Shown here piece by piece: positions 7,010 through 15,156 of a stretch of 47,920 nucleotides of DNA. The stretch comes from Prevotella sp. (lineage in GTDB: Bacteria > Bacteroidota > Bacteroidia > Bacteroidales > Bacteroidaceae): positions 1 to 47,920 of the forward strand of contig JAFZCU010000213.1 of assembly GCA_017556145.1 (NCBI GenBank), read 5' to 3'. The position numbers and the translations under genes are program-made. Below the pieces are notes generated by a model, which saw nothing but the letters and a program-made list of their open reading frames with translations, was not told the DNA's origin and ran no database searches. The stretch's first letter is position 1. Each line of letters begins with the position of its first letter.

Positions 7010-9577
7010 TTAGAATGTTAATCGAATGACATATCGCATGCCCCATCTGTGGGCGGTCGGCAGTTCCATGTAGTTCAGACGGCGCACATATTCGATGTGT
7101 ACGATCTTGAAGATGTTATGGATACCGGCCACAATCTCGACATAGGGCTTGTGTGGGTCCATGAGATAACAGCCCTCGGGGAAGTACATCAGTTTGTCGC
7201 TACCGGCATTCTCGGGCAGATAGGGATTGTTCTTGTCGGTGAGATCGCCCCAGAGGGTGTTCACGGCAATGTATTCACGCCACTTCAGTTTCTTGATGAG
7301 GGGGATGCGGTTGAAGAACTTACCGTTTAGGTCCCATGAGAGCATCATCGAGGCATAGCGGTCGTTAAGGAACTCCATATTATTGATCAGGCAGAACATC
7401 TCTTCCTGACCGATATAGGAGAGGTTGGCCAGCGGATGGATGAGCAGCATGTAAGGCACCTGGTTCCATTGGATGCCACCCTTGAGGAATAGGTCGACCT
7501 TGCCCCAGCTGTTCAGCCAGAAGCGCTTGTAGAGCTTGGCCTCGGTGAAGTTGGACTCATACTGTCCGCCCAGCACGTTCTTGAAGCCGAAGGTGTGGGC
7601 GAGGGTGAGGGCAGGGGCATCCTTGTTGATGGTGACACGGCGCTGCTTGCTGTTGATATAGGTCTCATCGGGGGCATAGCGTATCTCGGCGAAGAGCTCG
7701 GTGGTACGGAGGAACTCGCGGTGGCGCTCCAATCCGGTGTAATCCACACGGGGCTGACTGAGTTTGCGGAACGACATGGCGCCGACGGCCTCGTGCTCCT
7801 CGGCCTTCAGGCTCAACGACGTTTTCAAGCCTCCGTACATCTCATACTCGAAGGCAATCTGCTGACGGTTGGCGAGGGTCATCTTGTTGACGTCGGCCCA
7901 CTTGAAGGCAACAAACATGTTGTCCTTATCGGTAGGCAGGTAACGGTCGCTGGGCGAGGCCAGGTCGTAGGAACTTTCAATCATCAGCGTGCGCTTGGGA
8001 TATTCCCAAGGCATGTAGATCTTATCGATGAAGGAGTAGGTGGCCTTCGTACTGTAGTAGTTGCGATGACTGCCCCAGGCATGGGCATAGTAACCCTGCC
8101 AGAACCAGCGTTTGCTGAGATTGGCGGTGGTCTGCATGCTCATACGGGTGCGCCAGCCGTCGATGAAGTTACGTGAGATGATAGTGTTCACCGGTGAGAT
8201 GTCGAACTTGTTGGGGTCGCTGGTCTCGATGGAGTTCTCAATCAGTGCGTTCAGACCGATCATGATATACTTAAAGCCCTTGATCTTCTGGATGTTCTTC
8301 ACGAAGTCGCCCATGGAATCCTCGCTCTTGGTGAGGTCTACCTGACGGTATTGGCTCCAGAAGTTCTTACCTCTCATGCCGGCATCAGGTTCTTTGATTT
8401 CCGTGCGCTTGCCCTTGAACATCTTCTTCGGGATCTCGGCAAAGGAGTATTCGCCCAGACGGGTGGTGCGGATCACGATGGCTTTCTGAATGAACTTGGC
8501 CAGTTCCAGCTCGGCAACCATATCATCTTGTGTGAGCACCCATTCGCCGTTGTCCAGCTGCTTGAATTCCTGTTCGATGCGCATGTTCTCGACGAAGTTC
8601 ACAGAGGTCTGCTTGGGCAGGGTGAGTTCGCAGCGGCGCACATGATAAGAAGAATCTTTCAGGATATAGAGATCGCCGCGGAATCCGAAGTCCATCTGGT
8701 TGTTGGGCAGGAAATGGAGGTGGATGCAGCTGTCGCGTTCGATCTTCACCGTGTCCTGGATGTAGAAACGGTAGAAGTTGATGGCATCCTTGCCGATAGG
8801 TGAGGTGAACGGGTATTGCACCAGACGGATCTGGTCGTCGTAGAGGTCAATGTCAGTGAAGACCTCTTTCAGCACCACATTCAGGACATCGCCCGTCTGG
8901 AACAGGTCGTTCAGACCTGATGATTGTTCACCCTTGATATAGGTCTTCTTCGACTGCGGATCCTTGCGGTAGACAACCTGCGAAACAGTCTCATCCACAC
9001 TGATCGGCAGGATCATCTTGTTGTTGTATTTGCAGACTTCGACCTGGTCCATCAGCCACGGGGTACTGGAGAATGGCTTCTGCTCCAGACGTGTGGGTGT
9101 GAGGTCGTTGGCTGCAAGCGTCAGTTTCTCGTATTTGTCGTATTGATAGTAGTCGTGGTTTGAAAGGTCGCTGAGTTTCTTGGCAGCGATTACCTTTTTC
9201 ATCAGTTCCACGGCGGGGTTGTTTTTCCTGCTGTATCGGCTCCGCTTGGTGGTGACGGTCACCTCAGACAGTTGTAGCTTATCGGATTTAAGGGCAATAT
9301 CGAGTTCGTTTTTCGTTTCGGAGGTTACGGTGATGACCTGCGACTTATAGCCGACGGCACTGAAGGTGATCTGCCACCCTAAGTGTCGCCGGATAGCGTA
9401 GGCACCATCGATGTCGGAGATGACAGCCTGGTTGTGGCCCTTGTAGACCACGCTGGCAAACGGAATAGCCTCGCCTGTCTCGGCATCTTTGATTGTTCCT
9501 TTTATGAGCTGCTGTGCAGTGACCGTCACATTTATTCCCAACACAAGCAGCAATATCAGATATATTCGTTGAATCAT
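7010..9577 (-). CDS. DUF5686 outer-membrane protein with carboxypeptidase-regulatory-like N-domain
   Basis: The 855-residue protein has a signal peptide (MIQRIYLILLLVLGINVTVTA, then QQ). Residues about 23-110 form a CarboxypepD_reg-like domain (LIKGTIKDAETGEAIPFASV, then DIDGAYAI), and the rest matches DUF5686, a Bacteroidetes family with a C-terminal beta-barrel. It ends in VIRLTF; the C-terminal Phe is typical of barrels assembled by BamA. The N-domain is the type that precedes TonB-linked receptors, but no plug domain is seen. It is the first gene of the lipid operon, with its own -7 element at 9615-9622, so it may deliver or place the lipid product at the outer membrane. That role is inference. 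Confidence 0.8.
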   Translation of the reverse strand: MIQRIYLILLLVLGINVTVTAQQLIKGTIKDAETGEAIPFASVVYKGHNQAVISDIDGAYAIRRHLGWQITFSAVGYKSQVITVTSETKNELDIALKSDKLQLSEVTVTTKRSRYSRKNNPAVELMKKVIAAKKLSDLSNHDYYQYDKYEKLTLAANDLTPTRLEQKPFSSTPWLMDQVEVCKYNNKMILPISVDETVSQVVYRKDPQSKKTYIKGEQSSGLNDLFQTGDVLNVVLKEVFTDIDLYDDQIRLVQYPFTSPIGKDAINFYRFYIQDTVKIERDSCIHLHFLPNNQMDFGFRGDLYILKDSSYHVRRCELTLPKQTSVNFVENMRIEQEFKQLDNGEWVLTQDDMVAELELAKFIQKAIVIRTTRLGEYSFAEIPKKMFKGKRTEIKEPDAGMRGKNFWSQYRQVDLTKSEDSMGDFVKNIQKIKGFKYIMIGLNALIENSIETSDPNKFDISPVNTIISRNFIDGWRTRMSMQTTANLSKRWFWQGYYAHAWGSHRNYYSTKATYSFIDKIYMPWEYPKRTLMIESSYDLASPSDRYLPTDKDNMFVAFKWADVNKMTLANRQQIAFEYEMYGGLKTSLSLKAEEHEAVGAMSFRKLSQPRVDYTGLERHREFLRTTELFAEIRYAPDETYINSKQRRVTINKDAPALTLAHTFGFKNVLGGQYESNFTEAKLYKRFWLNSWGKVDLFLKGGIQWNQVPYMLLIHPLANLSYIGQEEMFCLINNMEFLNDRYASMMLSWDLNGKFFNRIPLIKKLKWREYIAVNTLWGDLTDKNNPYLPENAGSDKLMYFPEGCYLMDPHKPYVEIVAGIHNIFKIVHIEYVRRLNYMELPTAHRWGMRYVIRLTF

Positions 9578-9614
9578 TTACAAAAATGTTACCTTTCTCA
9601 GGTTAATTCGAGTG

Positions 9615-9622
9615 CAAAGGTA
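9615..9622 (-). promoter_or_regulatory. -7 promoter element of the DUF5686 lipid operon
   Basis: The minus strand reads TACCTTTG, matching TAnnTTTG, and places the transcript start about 32 nt before the ATG at 9577. The -33 element is weak (ATTG at 22 nt spacing). It separates this operon from ispG upstream. Confidence 0.5.
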
Positions 9623-9669
9623 CACCTTTCTCGGCAATTTCCCGCAATTTGTTTTCCTTTATTAACGTT

Positions 9670-11145
9670 TCAGGCTCTTTTCCTGTCACTTCGAATCAAA
9701 TCGAGGAGCTTTTCTACAGCCTCTTCCTCGGGAATATTCTTCTCCACGCAGACCTTCTGCTTGTAGAGAGAGATCTTGCCGCGTCCAGCACCGACATAGC
9801 CATAATCGGCATCGGCCATTTCGCCGGGGCCATTGACGATGCAGCCCATGATGCCGATCTTCAGACCGACAAGGTCCTTGGTGGCAGCTTTGACCTCTTC
9901 GATGCGAGACGGCTCACGCTCGGCAATGCGAGCAAGTTCACATTGCTCTTGCTTAATCGCTGCCTTGATGCGGGCGATGGTCTCTTGCAGATTGTAGAGG
10001 GTGCGACCGCAGCCTGGGCAGGAGATGTATTCAGTCTTGGTGAACTTGATCCGAGCAGCCTGGAGGATAGCGTCAGCCAAGCTATTCAAACTAGTCGAAC
10101 TAGTCAGGCTAGTAGGACTAGCCAGGCTAGAATGAATGACCAGCTTCGTTGCCTTCCGGTCAATGAGCAGGGCACCTACAGCCATCGCAGCTTTTAGCTG
10201 CAAGGTTTCCATATCAGGCGCGTCCAGTGTGAGGGTGATGGTGTCATCCTTGATGCTGGCCTCTGCCTCCTGACGCAGGCGGCAGCACTCCGGGATTAGC
10301 TCTACCAGTTTGCGGGCTACGGGGATTTCGTATTCCGGTTCCTCGCTCAACGACACGCGGATGGTATCGCCAATACCCTCTGTCAACAGGGCACCGATGC
10401 CCACGGCACTCTTGATACGGCCGTCCTCACCTTCGCCAGCCTCCGTCACACCAAGGTGCAGGGGATAGTGCATATCCTCCTGATCCATCGTGGCCACCAG
10501 CAATCTGACGGTCGTCACCATCACCACCGTGTTCGAAGCCTTGATAGAGATGACCACGTCGTTGAAATTCTCGCGCTTAAGGATGCGCAGGAACTCCATG
10601 CAGCTCTCGACGATGCCTTCGGGTGTGTCGCCATAACGCGACATGATGCGGTCGCTGAGGGAACCATGGTTCACGCCGATGCGTACAGCAGTGTGATGTT
10701 CCTTGCAGATCTGGATAAAGGGGACGAGCTTCTTCTCAATCTTCTGCAGTTCGTTGGCATATTCCTCGTCGGTGTATTCCAGATGCTTGAAAGTACGGCC
10801 TGGGTCTACATAGTTGCCAGGATTGATGCGCACCTTCTCACAATAGAGGGCAGCGATATCGGCAGTATGGGCGGTGAAATGGACATCGGCCACCAGTGGC
10901 TGGGTATAGCCGTCAGCCTTCAACTGGGCAGAGATATATTGCATGTTCTCTGCCTCACGGGTTCCCTGTGTCGTGAAACGCACCAGTTCGCCACCAGCAT
11001 CGATGATGCGCTTGGCCTGAGCCACACTGGCAGCGGTATCGTTGGTATCGGTGGTAGCCATCGACTGGATGCGGATGGGGTTGCTGCCTCCAATGCCGAT
11101 GTTGCCCACATGTGCTTCTGTAGAGCGTCTTCTTTGATAACTCAT
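9670..11145 (-). CDS. ispG: 4-hydroxy-3-methylbut-2-enyl-diphosphate synthase (IspG/GcpE)
   Basis: The 491-residue protein is the [4Fe-4S] enzyme of the MEP isoprenoid pathway that converts MEcPP to HMBPP. The TIM-barrel A domain spans about 1-285 (VGNIGIGGSNPIRIQSM; LVADVHFTA; RINPGN). The B domain holds the cluster cysteines C376 and C379 (CPGCGR) and C435 (MGCIVNGPGEMADADYG). Bacteroidetes normally carry an extra A* domain between A and B. Here only about 80-90 residues lie between them, so A* looks shortened. Residues 340-356 of the linker are a 9-bp repeat product rich in Ser/Thr/Leu. It is 7 nt downstream of purE and last in its run. Confidence 0.95.
   Translation of the reverse strand: MSYQRRRSTEAHVGNIGIGGSNPIRIQSMATTDTNDTAASVAQAKRIIDAGGELVRFTTQGTREAENMQYISAQLKADGYTQPLVADVHFTAHTADIAALYCEKVRINPGNYVDPGRTFKHLEYTDEEYANELQKIEKKLVPFIQICKEHHTAVRIGVNHGSLSDRIMSRYGDTPEGIVESCMEFLRILKRENFNDVVISIKASNTVVMVTTVRLLVATMDQEDMHYPLHLGVTEAGEGEDGRIKSAVGIGALLTEGIGDTIRVSLSEEPEYEIPVARKLVELIPECCRLRQEAEASIKDDTITLTLDAPDMETLQLKAAMAVGALLIDRKATKLVIHSSLASPTSLTSSTSLNSLADAILQAARIKFTKTEYISCPGCGRTLYNLQETIARIKAAIKQEQCELARIAEREPSRIEEVKAATKDLVGLKIGIMGCIVNGPGEMADADYGYVGAGRGKISLYKQKVCVEKNIPEEEAVEKLLDLIRSDRKRA
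10082..10131 (-). repeat. 9-bp repeat in frame within ispG
   Basis: On the coding strand the units are CTAGCCTGG, CTAGTCCTA, CTAGCCTGA, CTAGTTCGA, CTAGTTTGA. In the permutation NNTGACTAG it resembles the TCTGANTAN tracts at 13638, 18120, 20437 and 38388. It encodes the Ser/Thr/Leu-rich linker at residues 340-356. Confidence 0.8.
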
Positions 11146-11152
11146 GGCAGAA

Positions 11153-11659
11153 TCAGTTGGTCTTATACTCGTATTTCACATCAGCCAGGTCTTTGTTGGC
11201 TTTTTCGATCTTCGCCCGCAGACCTCCTTTGTAGGCAGCCAGCCGCTGGGCAAGGGCTGCATCGCTGAGGGCCATCATCTCCACGGCCAGGATAGCCGCA
11301 TTCTGTGCACCGTTGATGCCGACAGTAGCCACGGGAATGCCAGGAGGCATCTGGATGATACTGAGCATGGCATCAAGACCGTCGAGCATGCCCTTGATGG
11401 GCACACCGATGACAGGCAAGGTGGTTGAGGCTGCGATGACACCAGGCAGGGCTGCTGCCATACCGGCTCCTGCGATAATCACCTTGATGCCACGGTCCCT
11501 GGCCGTACGGGCAAATTCCTCTACGGCATCGGGTGTGCGATGGGCAGAGAGGGCATTGACTTCAAAAGGAACCTGCATCTCATCGAGCAGCTTGCAGGCT
11601 TTTTCCATAACGGGCAGGTCACTGGTGCTGCCCATGATGATACTGACTAATGGTTTCAT
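11153..11659 (-). CDS. purE: N5-carboxyaminoimidazole ribonucleotide mutase (PurE)
   Basis: The 168-residue protein has the class I PurE fold markers: MGSTSDLPVM at residues 9-18, SAHRTPD at 38-44, AGAGMAAALPGVIA near 63-76 and the GVPI...LDGLDALLS-like loop (here GLDAMLSIIQMPPGIPVATV). It converts N5-CAIR to CAIR in purine synthesis. Length is normal for the family. It lies between a PAP2 phosphatase gene and ispG on the same strand, and no other pur gene is in the window. Confidence 0.97.
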   Translation of the reverse strand: MKPLVSIIMGSTSDLPVMEKACKLLDEMQVPFEVNALSAHRTPDAVEEFARTARDRGIKVIIAGAGMAAALPGVIAASTTLPVIGVPIKGMLDGLDAMLSIIQMPPGIPVATVGINGAQNAAILAVEMMALSDAALAQRLAAYKGGLRAKIEKANKDLADVKYEYKTN

Positions 11660-11702
11660 GTATTTTGATATTTGAACTTTAGAAACTGAAATAATTGATT
11701 AC

Positions 11703-12323
11703 TCACAGATATAAAATGCCGATGATGGCACAGACGATACCTACAAAGAAACCGGTTATGACTTGTGCCAGACTATGCTGCCGCAAGATCATACGACTGG
11801 TGCCCAGGATGCCGGCAACGATAAATGTCAGCGAGAGCCACCAGACGGGGTTGAAGCCGAAGAACTCTGCAAAGACGAAGAGACCTCCTGCCACACCGCC
11901 AATGGCTGCCGTATGGGTAGAGATCTTCCACCACACATTGATCATGGCACAGGTAATCTGGATGAACAGGGCAGCAGTAACGATGGCCGTCATGAAGTGG
12001 GGGATGTGGAGGAATTCCATGAGGTAGATACAGAGGAAGTAGCAGAGGATACTGATGACATAAGGTACCGCACGCCGCTCTTTCTGTCCCAAATCGATGA
12101 GCGACCAACCTTGATGGCGACGGTAGAAATGAATCAGCAGGGTAGGGAGCACCACTGTCAGCAGATAGACCATGGCGAGCAGTTGGAACTTGAAACTCCA
12201 GGGCATCTGTCTCATGTAACTGAACATGAACAGGCATATCAGACCTACCGTTGGCAGGTAGAATGGTGTGAACACCATACTGATCACCCTTGCTGCTAAT
12301 ATGATTCCCTTTTCTCTTGTCAT
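11703..12323 (-). CDS. PAP2 family membrane phosphatase-like protein
   Basis: The product is 206 residues from the ATG at 12321-12323. A GTG five codons upstream lies in the heptamer repeat and is a less likely start. It has about five or six membrane segments. PAP2-type motifs are visible late: KISTHTAAIGG (the S-x-H motif) and SRMILRQHSLAQVITG (SR...H...V). The first KX6RP motif is not clear, and Gln replaces the usual Asp in the last motif, so activity on lipid phosphates is uncertain. It lies between rpoN and purE. Possible roles are undecaprenyl-diphosphate or other lipid-phosphate dephosphorylation. Confidence 0.7.
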   Translation of the reverse strand: MTREKGIILAARVISMVFTPFYLPTVGLICLFMFSYMRQMPWSFKFQLLAMVYLLTVVLPTLLIHFYRRHQGWSLIDLGQKERRAVPYVISILCYFLCIYLMEFLHIPHFMTAIVTAALFIQITCAMINVWWKISTHTAAIGGVAGGLFVFAEFFGFNPVWWLSLTFIVAGILGTSRMILRQHSLAQVITGFFVGIVCAIIGILYL

Positions 12324-12361
12324 CTTTTCACTATTCACTTTTCACTATTCCCTATTCCCTT
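12324..12361 (-). repeat. Heptamer repeat between rpoN and the PAP2 gene
   Basis: On the coding strand the units are GGGAATA, GGGAATA, GTGAAAA, GTGAATA, GTGAAAA. The tract supplies the TAG stop of rpoN, fills the whole gap and runs up to the ATG of the next gene, also offering an in-frame GTG start. Confidence 0.8.
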
Positions 12362-13887
12362 CTCAGTCTTGCGATGGGGATGCCCAGAGCCTCGCGGTAT
12401 TTGGCGATGGTACGACGGGCGATGGGGAATCCCTTTTCCGTCAGTTGTTCGCGCAAGGCATCATCACTCAACGGATGGTGCTTGTCTTCTGCCTCGATGA
12501 GGTCGCGGAGCACAGCCTTGATCTGTCGTGTCGACAGCGCCTCGCCGCTTTCCGTGACATAACTGTCACTGAAGAAGTGACGCAGGGGAAAGGTTCCCCA
12601 GCGGGTTTGGGCATACTTCGAATTGCAGACGCGTGATATCGTCGAGAGGTCCAGTCCTGTCTTCTCTGCCACGTCCTTGAGAATCATCGGGCGTAGCGAG
12701 GTCTCGTCGCCATCGAGGAAGAACTGCCGCTGGAGGATGATGATGGCCTGCATCGTCACAGTGAGTGTGTGCTGCCTCACCCGGATTGCCTCGATGAAGT
12801 TCTGGGCAGCGTCAACTTTCTTCTTGATATAGAGCAGTGCCTCCTTGGTCTGACGGTTCAAGTGCTCTTTGTTCTGCTGATACTCATTCATAGAGTCGAT
12901 AAACGACTGCGAGAGGGTGAGTTCCGGCACCTCGCCATTGTTGAGGGTGAAGGTGATGGTACCGTCGTCCTGTGTATCCACGATGAAATCGGGCGTAATC
13001 TGCTGGAGGTTTCGTCCTACCGTCTCTCCCATCGAGGCTCCCGGACGCGGATTCAGTTTGCGCAATTCCCCGAAGAGCGCCTCACCCTGTTGGTCGTTCA
13101 ATGAGAGGGCCGTCTGTATGCGTCCCCAGTGCTTATGGGTAAACTCGTCGAAATAGCGTTCTACCACCTGCTGCATCAGTTGTTTCACGCGCGAGTCGTC
13201 ACGTCTGGCTATCTGCAGGAGCAGACATTCCTGCAGCGAACGGGCACCGATGCCGGCGGGGTCAAAGTCCTGCAGGATATGCAGCACCGACTCAATCTCC
13301 TTTTCATTGGCATCGATGTTATGGTAGATGGCCAGTTCGTCGCTGATGGTATAGAGGTCTTTACGGAGCAGACCATCATCATCCAGCGAACCGATGAGAT
13401 ATTCCAGGATGTCGCGCTGACGATCCGTCAGGTCGCTCTCTCTCATCTGTTCCAATAGCTGGTCGTAGAACGATTCCGTGGTGCCGAACACCATCTCTTC
13501 TCTCTCTTCTCTCCTCTCTCCTCTCTCAAAGATGCTGCCATCATGGTAAACGGGCAGCTCATCATCGTCGCGGCCGATATTCTCCAACGCGGCGTCGAGG
13601 GCAGATTGGCGCTCCTCGCGCTCAGAAAGAGATGTCTCGTCAGAGCGATCAGCGTTATCAGAATACTCAGAATATTCAGAGTAATCCGATAATTCCGCGT
13701 TTTCTCCTGGCGACTCTACCTCCAACGCGGGGTTGTCGTTCATCTCCGTGTTGATGCGGTCTGCCAATTGGGTAATGGGCAGTTCCACCAACGACGATAC
13801 CAGCATCTGCTGTTGCGAGATCGACTGTACCTGCTTCTGGCTTTGCGTCAGTTTCTGTTCCTCTATCTGCCAGTACTTATCGCTCAT
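12352..13887 (-). CDS. rpoN: RNA polymerase sigma-54 factor (RpoN)
   Basis: The 511-residue protein has the Gln-rich activator-interacting region I (residues 11-56, ending in DNPALE), an acidic variable region II (57-135), the core-binding domain, and a C-terminal RpoN box ARRTIAKYREALGI near 491-504. Sigma-54 directs transcription from -24/-12 promoters with enhancer-binding ATPases; none of these is in the window. The variable region carries two repeat-derived stretches: a Ser/Tyr/Glu stretch (about 66-87) from a 9-bp repeat and an Arg/Glu stretch (121-131) from a GA-rich heptamer-like repeat. It is 10 nt after the upstream hypothetical gene, and the stop lies in a heptamer tract. Confidence 0.95.
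   Translation of the reverse strand: MSDKYWQIEEQKLTQSQKQVQSISQQQMLVSSLVELPITQLADRINTEMNDNPALEVESPGENAELSDYSEYSEYSDNADRSDETSLSEREERQSALDAALENIGRDDDELPVYHDGSIFERGERREEREEMVFGTTESFYDQLLEQMRESDLTDRQRDILEYLIGSLDDDGLLRKDLYTISDELAIYHNIDANEKEIESVLHILQDFDPAGIGARSLQECLLLQIARRDDSRVKQLMQQVVERYFDEFTHKHWGRIQTALSLNDQQGEALFGELRKLNPRPGASMGETVGRNLQQITPDFIVDTQDDGTITFTLNNGEVPELTLSQSFIDSMNEYQQNKEHLNRQTKEALLYIKKKVDAAQNFIEAIRVRQHTLTVTMQAIIILQRQFFLDGDETSLRPMILKDVAEKTGLDLSTISRVCNSKYAQTRWGTFPLRHFFSDSYVTESGEALSTRQIKAVLRDLIEAEDKHHPLSDDALREQLTEKGFPIARRTIAKYREALGIPIARLRRE
13493..13527 (-). repeat. GA-rich heptamer-like repeat in frame within rpoN
   Basis: The coding strand is a run of GAGAGAG, GAGAGAG and GAGAAGA-type units encoding ERGERREEREE at about residues 121-131 in the variable acidic region II. 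Confidence 0.65.
13638..13696 (-). repeat. 9-bp repeat in frame within rpoN
   Basis: On the coding strand the units are GATTACTCT, GAATATTCT, GAGTATTCT, GATAACGCT, GATCGCTCT, giving Asp/Glu-Tyr-Ser triplets. It is the same consensus as the intergenic tract at 18120-18190. Confidence 0.8.
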
Positions 13888-13890
13888 ATG

Positions 13891-13906
13891 CTCACCTCTA
13901 ACCTCT
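13891..13906 (-). repeat. Short heptamer repeat at the 3' end of the gene upstream of rpoN
   Basis: The coding strand has two units, GAGGTTA and GAGGTGA. They contain the TAG stop of the hypothetical gene, and the second also provides a GAGGTGA ribosome-binding-like sequence just before the rpoN ATG. Confidence 0.5.
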
Positions 13907-14542
13907 AAAATAATCTTTCAGCTGTTCTGCATACGAGGCCAACTGTTCTGTCTCAGCATTGCCAAACCTTCGCCAGATTTCACGGCAGGGTTTTAACAGC
14001 AGACTGTTTACAGTGTCTCTACGATTGAGGTAGGGGTCACAGTGTTGGAACACTTCCATCACCTCCACCACCTTTAGGGGCATCAGCTTGATCAGTTTCC
14101 CCAATTCCTGTACCTCAGGCGTCTCTATGACCATCGTGGCGGGGGTCAGACGGAAGTAGAGGTCGAGGATCAGTATCAGCATGACAGGCGTTATCTTCGT
14201 GCCCTCGGCCACAGGCTTGAAGTCGCGCTCGAAGGTCTCCTTGACCTCCACCCCCTCGTAGAAAGCATCAGCATAGCCACGCATTTGGCGCCATAGCCTG
14301 ATGGCACGTGACAGTTTTCTTGGATTCCGTCCGTAGGTCTCCCAGAGATGCTCGATGCGTGGTGTTTCCAGATTGGCAATCTGACACATCTTGTTAAAAA
14401 GAAAACTGGGAGGCAGGTGCAGTTCCAGACTCAGGGCCACCATCTTGCGGTGGAACATAGGCTTCACGCCCACAGGCTTCTGTAGGTAAATCTGCATCAG
14501 AAGCAGCCAATAATCATCCGACCATTTAGCGTTTTTTGCCAT
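13898..14542 (-). CDS. Conserved hypothetical protein upstream of rpoN
   Basis: The product is 214 residues from the ATG at 14540-14542 (MAKNAKWSDDYW). Longer in-frame starts upstream would overlap the -7 element at 14561-14568, so I chose this one. It is predicted soluble, largely alpha-helical and basic, with no signal peptide or clear catalytic motif. It begins with a WSDDYWLLLMQIYLQKPVG helix. I do not recognise a characterised family. Its position 10 nt before rpoN with a shared promoter suggests co-expression only. Confidence 0.75.
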   Translation of the reverse strand: MAKNAKWSDDYWLLLMQIYLQKPVGVKPMFHRKMVALSLELHLPPSFLFNKMCQIANLETPRIEHLWETYGRNPRKLSRAIRLWRQMRGYADAFYEGVEVKETFERDFKPVAEGTKITPVMLILILDLYFRLTPATMVIETPEVQELGKLIKLMPLKVVEVMEVFQHCDPYLNRRDTVNSLLLKPCREIWRRFGNAETEQLASYAEQLKDYFRG

Positions 14543-14560
14543 ATACTCTCTATTTTTGTG

Positions 14561-14592
14561 CAAAAATACATTTTTTTTCGCAACTATGCAAC
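14561..14592 (-). promoter_or_regulatory. Promoter of the hypothetical-rpoN-PAP2-purE-ispG run
   Basis: The minus strand reads GTTG (14589-14592), 20 nt, then TATTTTTG (14561-14568): a perfect -7 and a three-of-four -33. The transcript would start about 15 nt before the ATG at 14542. It is the only promoter-like site I see for the five genes down to 9670. Confidence 0.6.
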
Positions 14593-14621
14593 CTAAACGG
14601 CAAAAACTTGTGATAAAAAAC

Positions 14622-14643
14622 AAAAAATCCCGCTTTAGCGGGA
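14622..14643 (-). terminator. Intrinsic terminator after nrdG
   Basis: On the minus strand TCCCGC, a four-base loop and GCGGGA (14628-14643) are followed by a run of six T (14622-14627). It lies just past the nrdG stop and ends the nrdD-nrdG transcript. Confidence 0.85.
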
Positions 14644-14652
14644 ATCTTCTTG

Positions 14653-15156
14653 TCAGACAGCCAAGGCAATGTCCGGTTGCCAGAGCACAACCTTGCCACT
14701 ATAGAGCGAGGCCTGCACGTCGATGAGGCGCTGGTTGCTGCTGCCTCGGAAGAGCAGGTCGGGGTTGCGCAGCTTCTCGATGTACGGACCGTCGACGAGC
14801 ACGTCCAGTTGTTCGAGGAGTTCCCGCTGCTCCTGGGTGATGAGCGACTCATACGTAAAGCCGGTGTAGCACCATACATCCTTGTTGGTGCGTTCGTGAA
14901 TCGCTCGGGCCAGTTCTGCGAATCCTGTGGCCTGAAACATCGGGTCGCCACCGCTGAAGGTGACATTGGCATAGGGATCAGCCTCGATGATCTTCATGAT
15001 CTCACAGGTGCTCATCTCATGTCCCTGATCAAAGGCCCACGACTGTGGGTTATGACAGCCCGGACAGTGGTGTCGGCAGCCTGCACAATAGATGGAGGTC
15101 CGGAAACCCGGACCATCCACCATCGTGTCCTCTATGATATCAAGAACCCTAATCAC
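14653..15156 (-). CDS. nrdG: Anaerobic ribonucleoside-triphosphate reductase activating protein (NrdG)
   Basis: The 167-residue radical-SAM enzyme generates the glycyl radical on NrdD. The CX3CX2C cluster motif is visible as CAGCRHHCPGCHNP near residues 24-37, and the SAM-binding glycine motif FSGGDPM follows at about 68-74. Length is typical. Its start overlaps the nrdD stop by 4 nt (ATGA), so the two are translationally coupled, and an intrinsic terminator follows. Confidence 0.95.
   Translation of the reverse strand: MIRVLDIIEDTMVDGPGFRTSIYCAGCRHHCPGCHNPQSWAFDQGHEMSTCEIMKIIEADPYANVTFSGGDPMFQATGFAELARAIHERTNKDVWCYTGFTYESLITQEQRELLEQLDVLVDGPYIEKLRNPDLLFRGSSNQRLIDVQASLYSGKVVLWQPDIALAV

Noticed and set aside
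3134-9577. Complete inositol-lipid cluster
   Set aside because: No myo-inositol-phosphate synthase or phosphatase is present, and the PLP enzyme does not fit that pathway.
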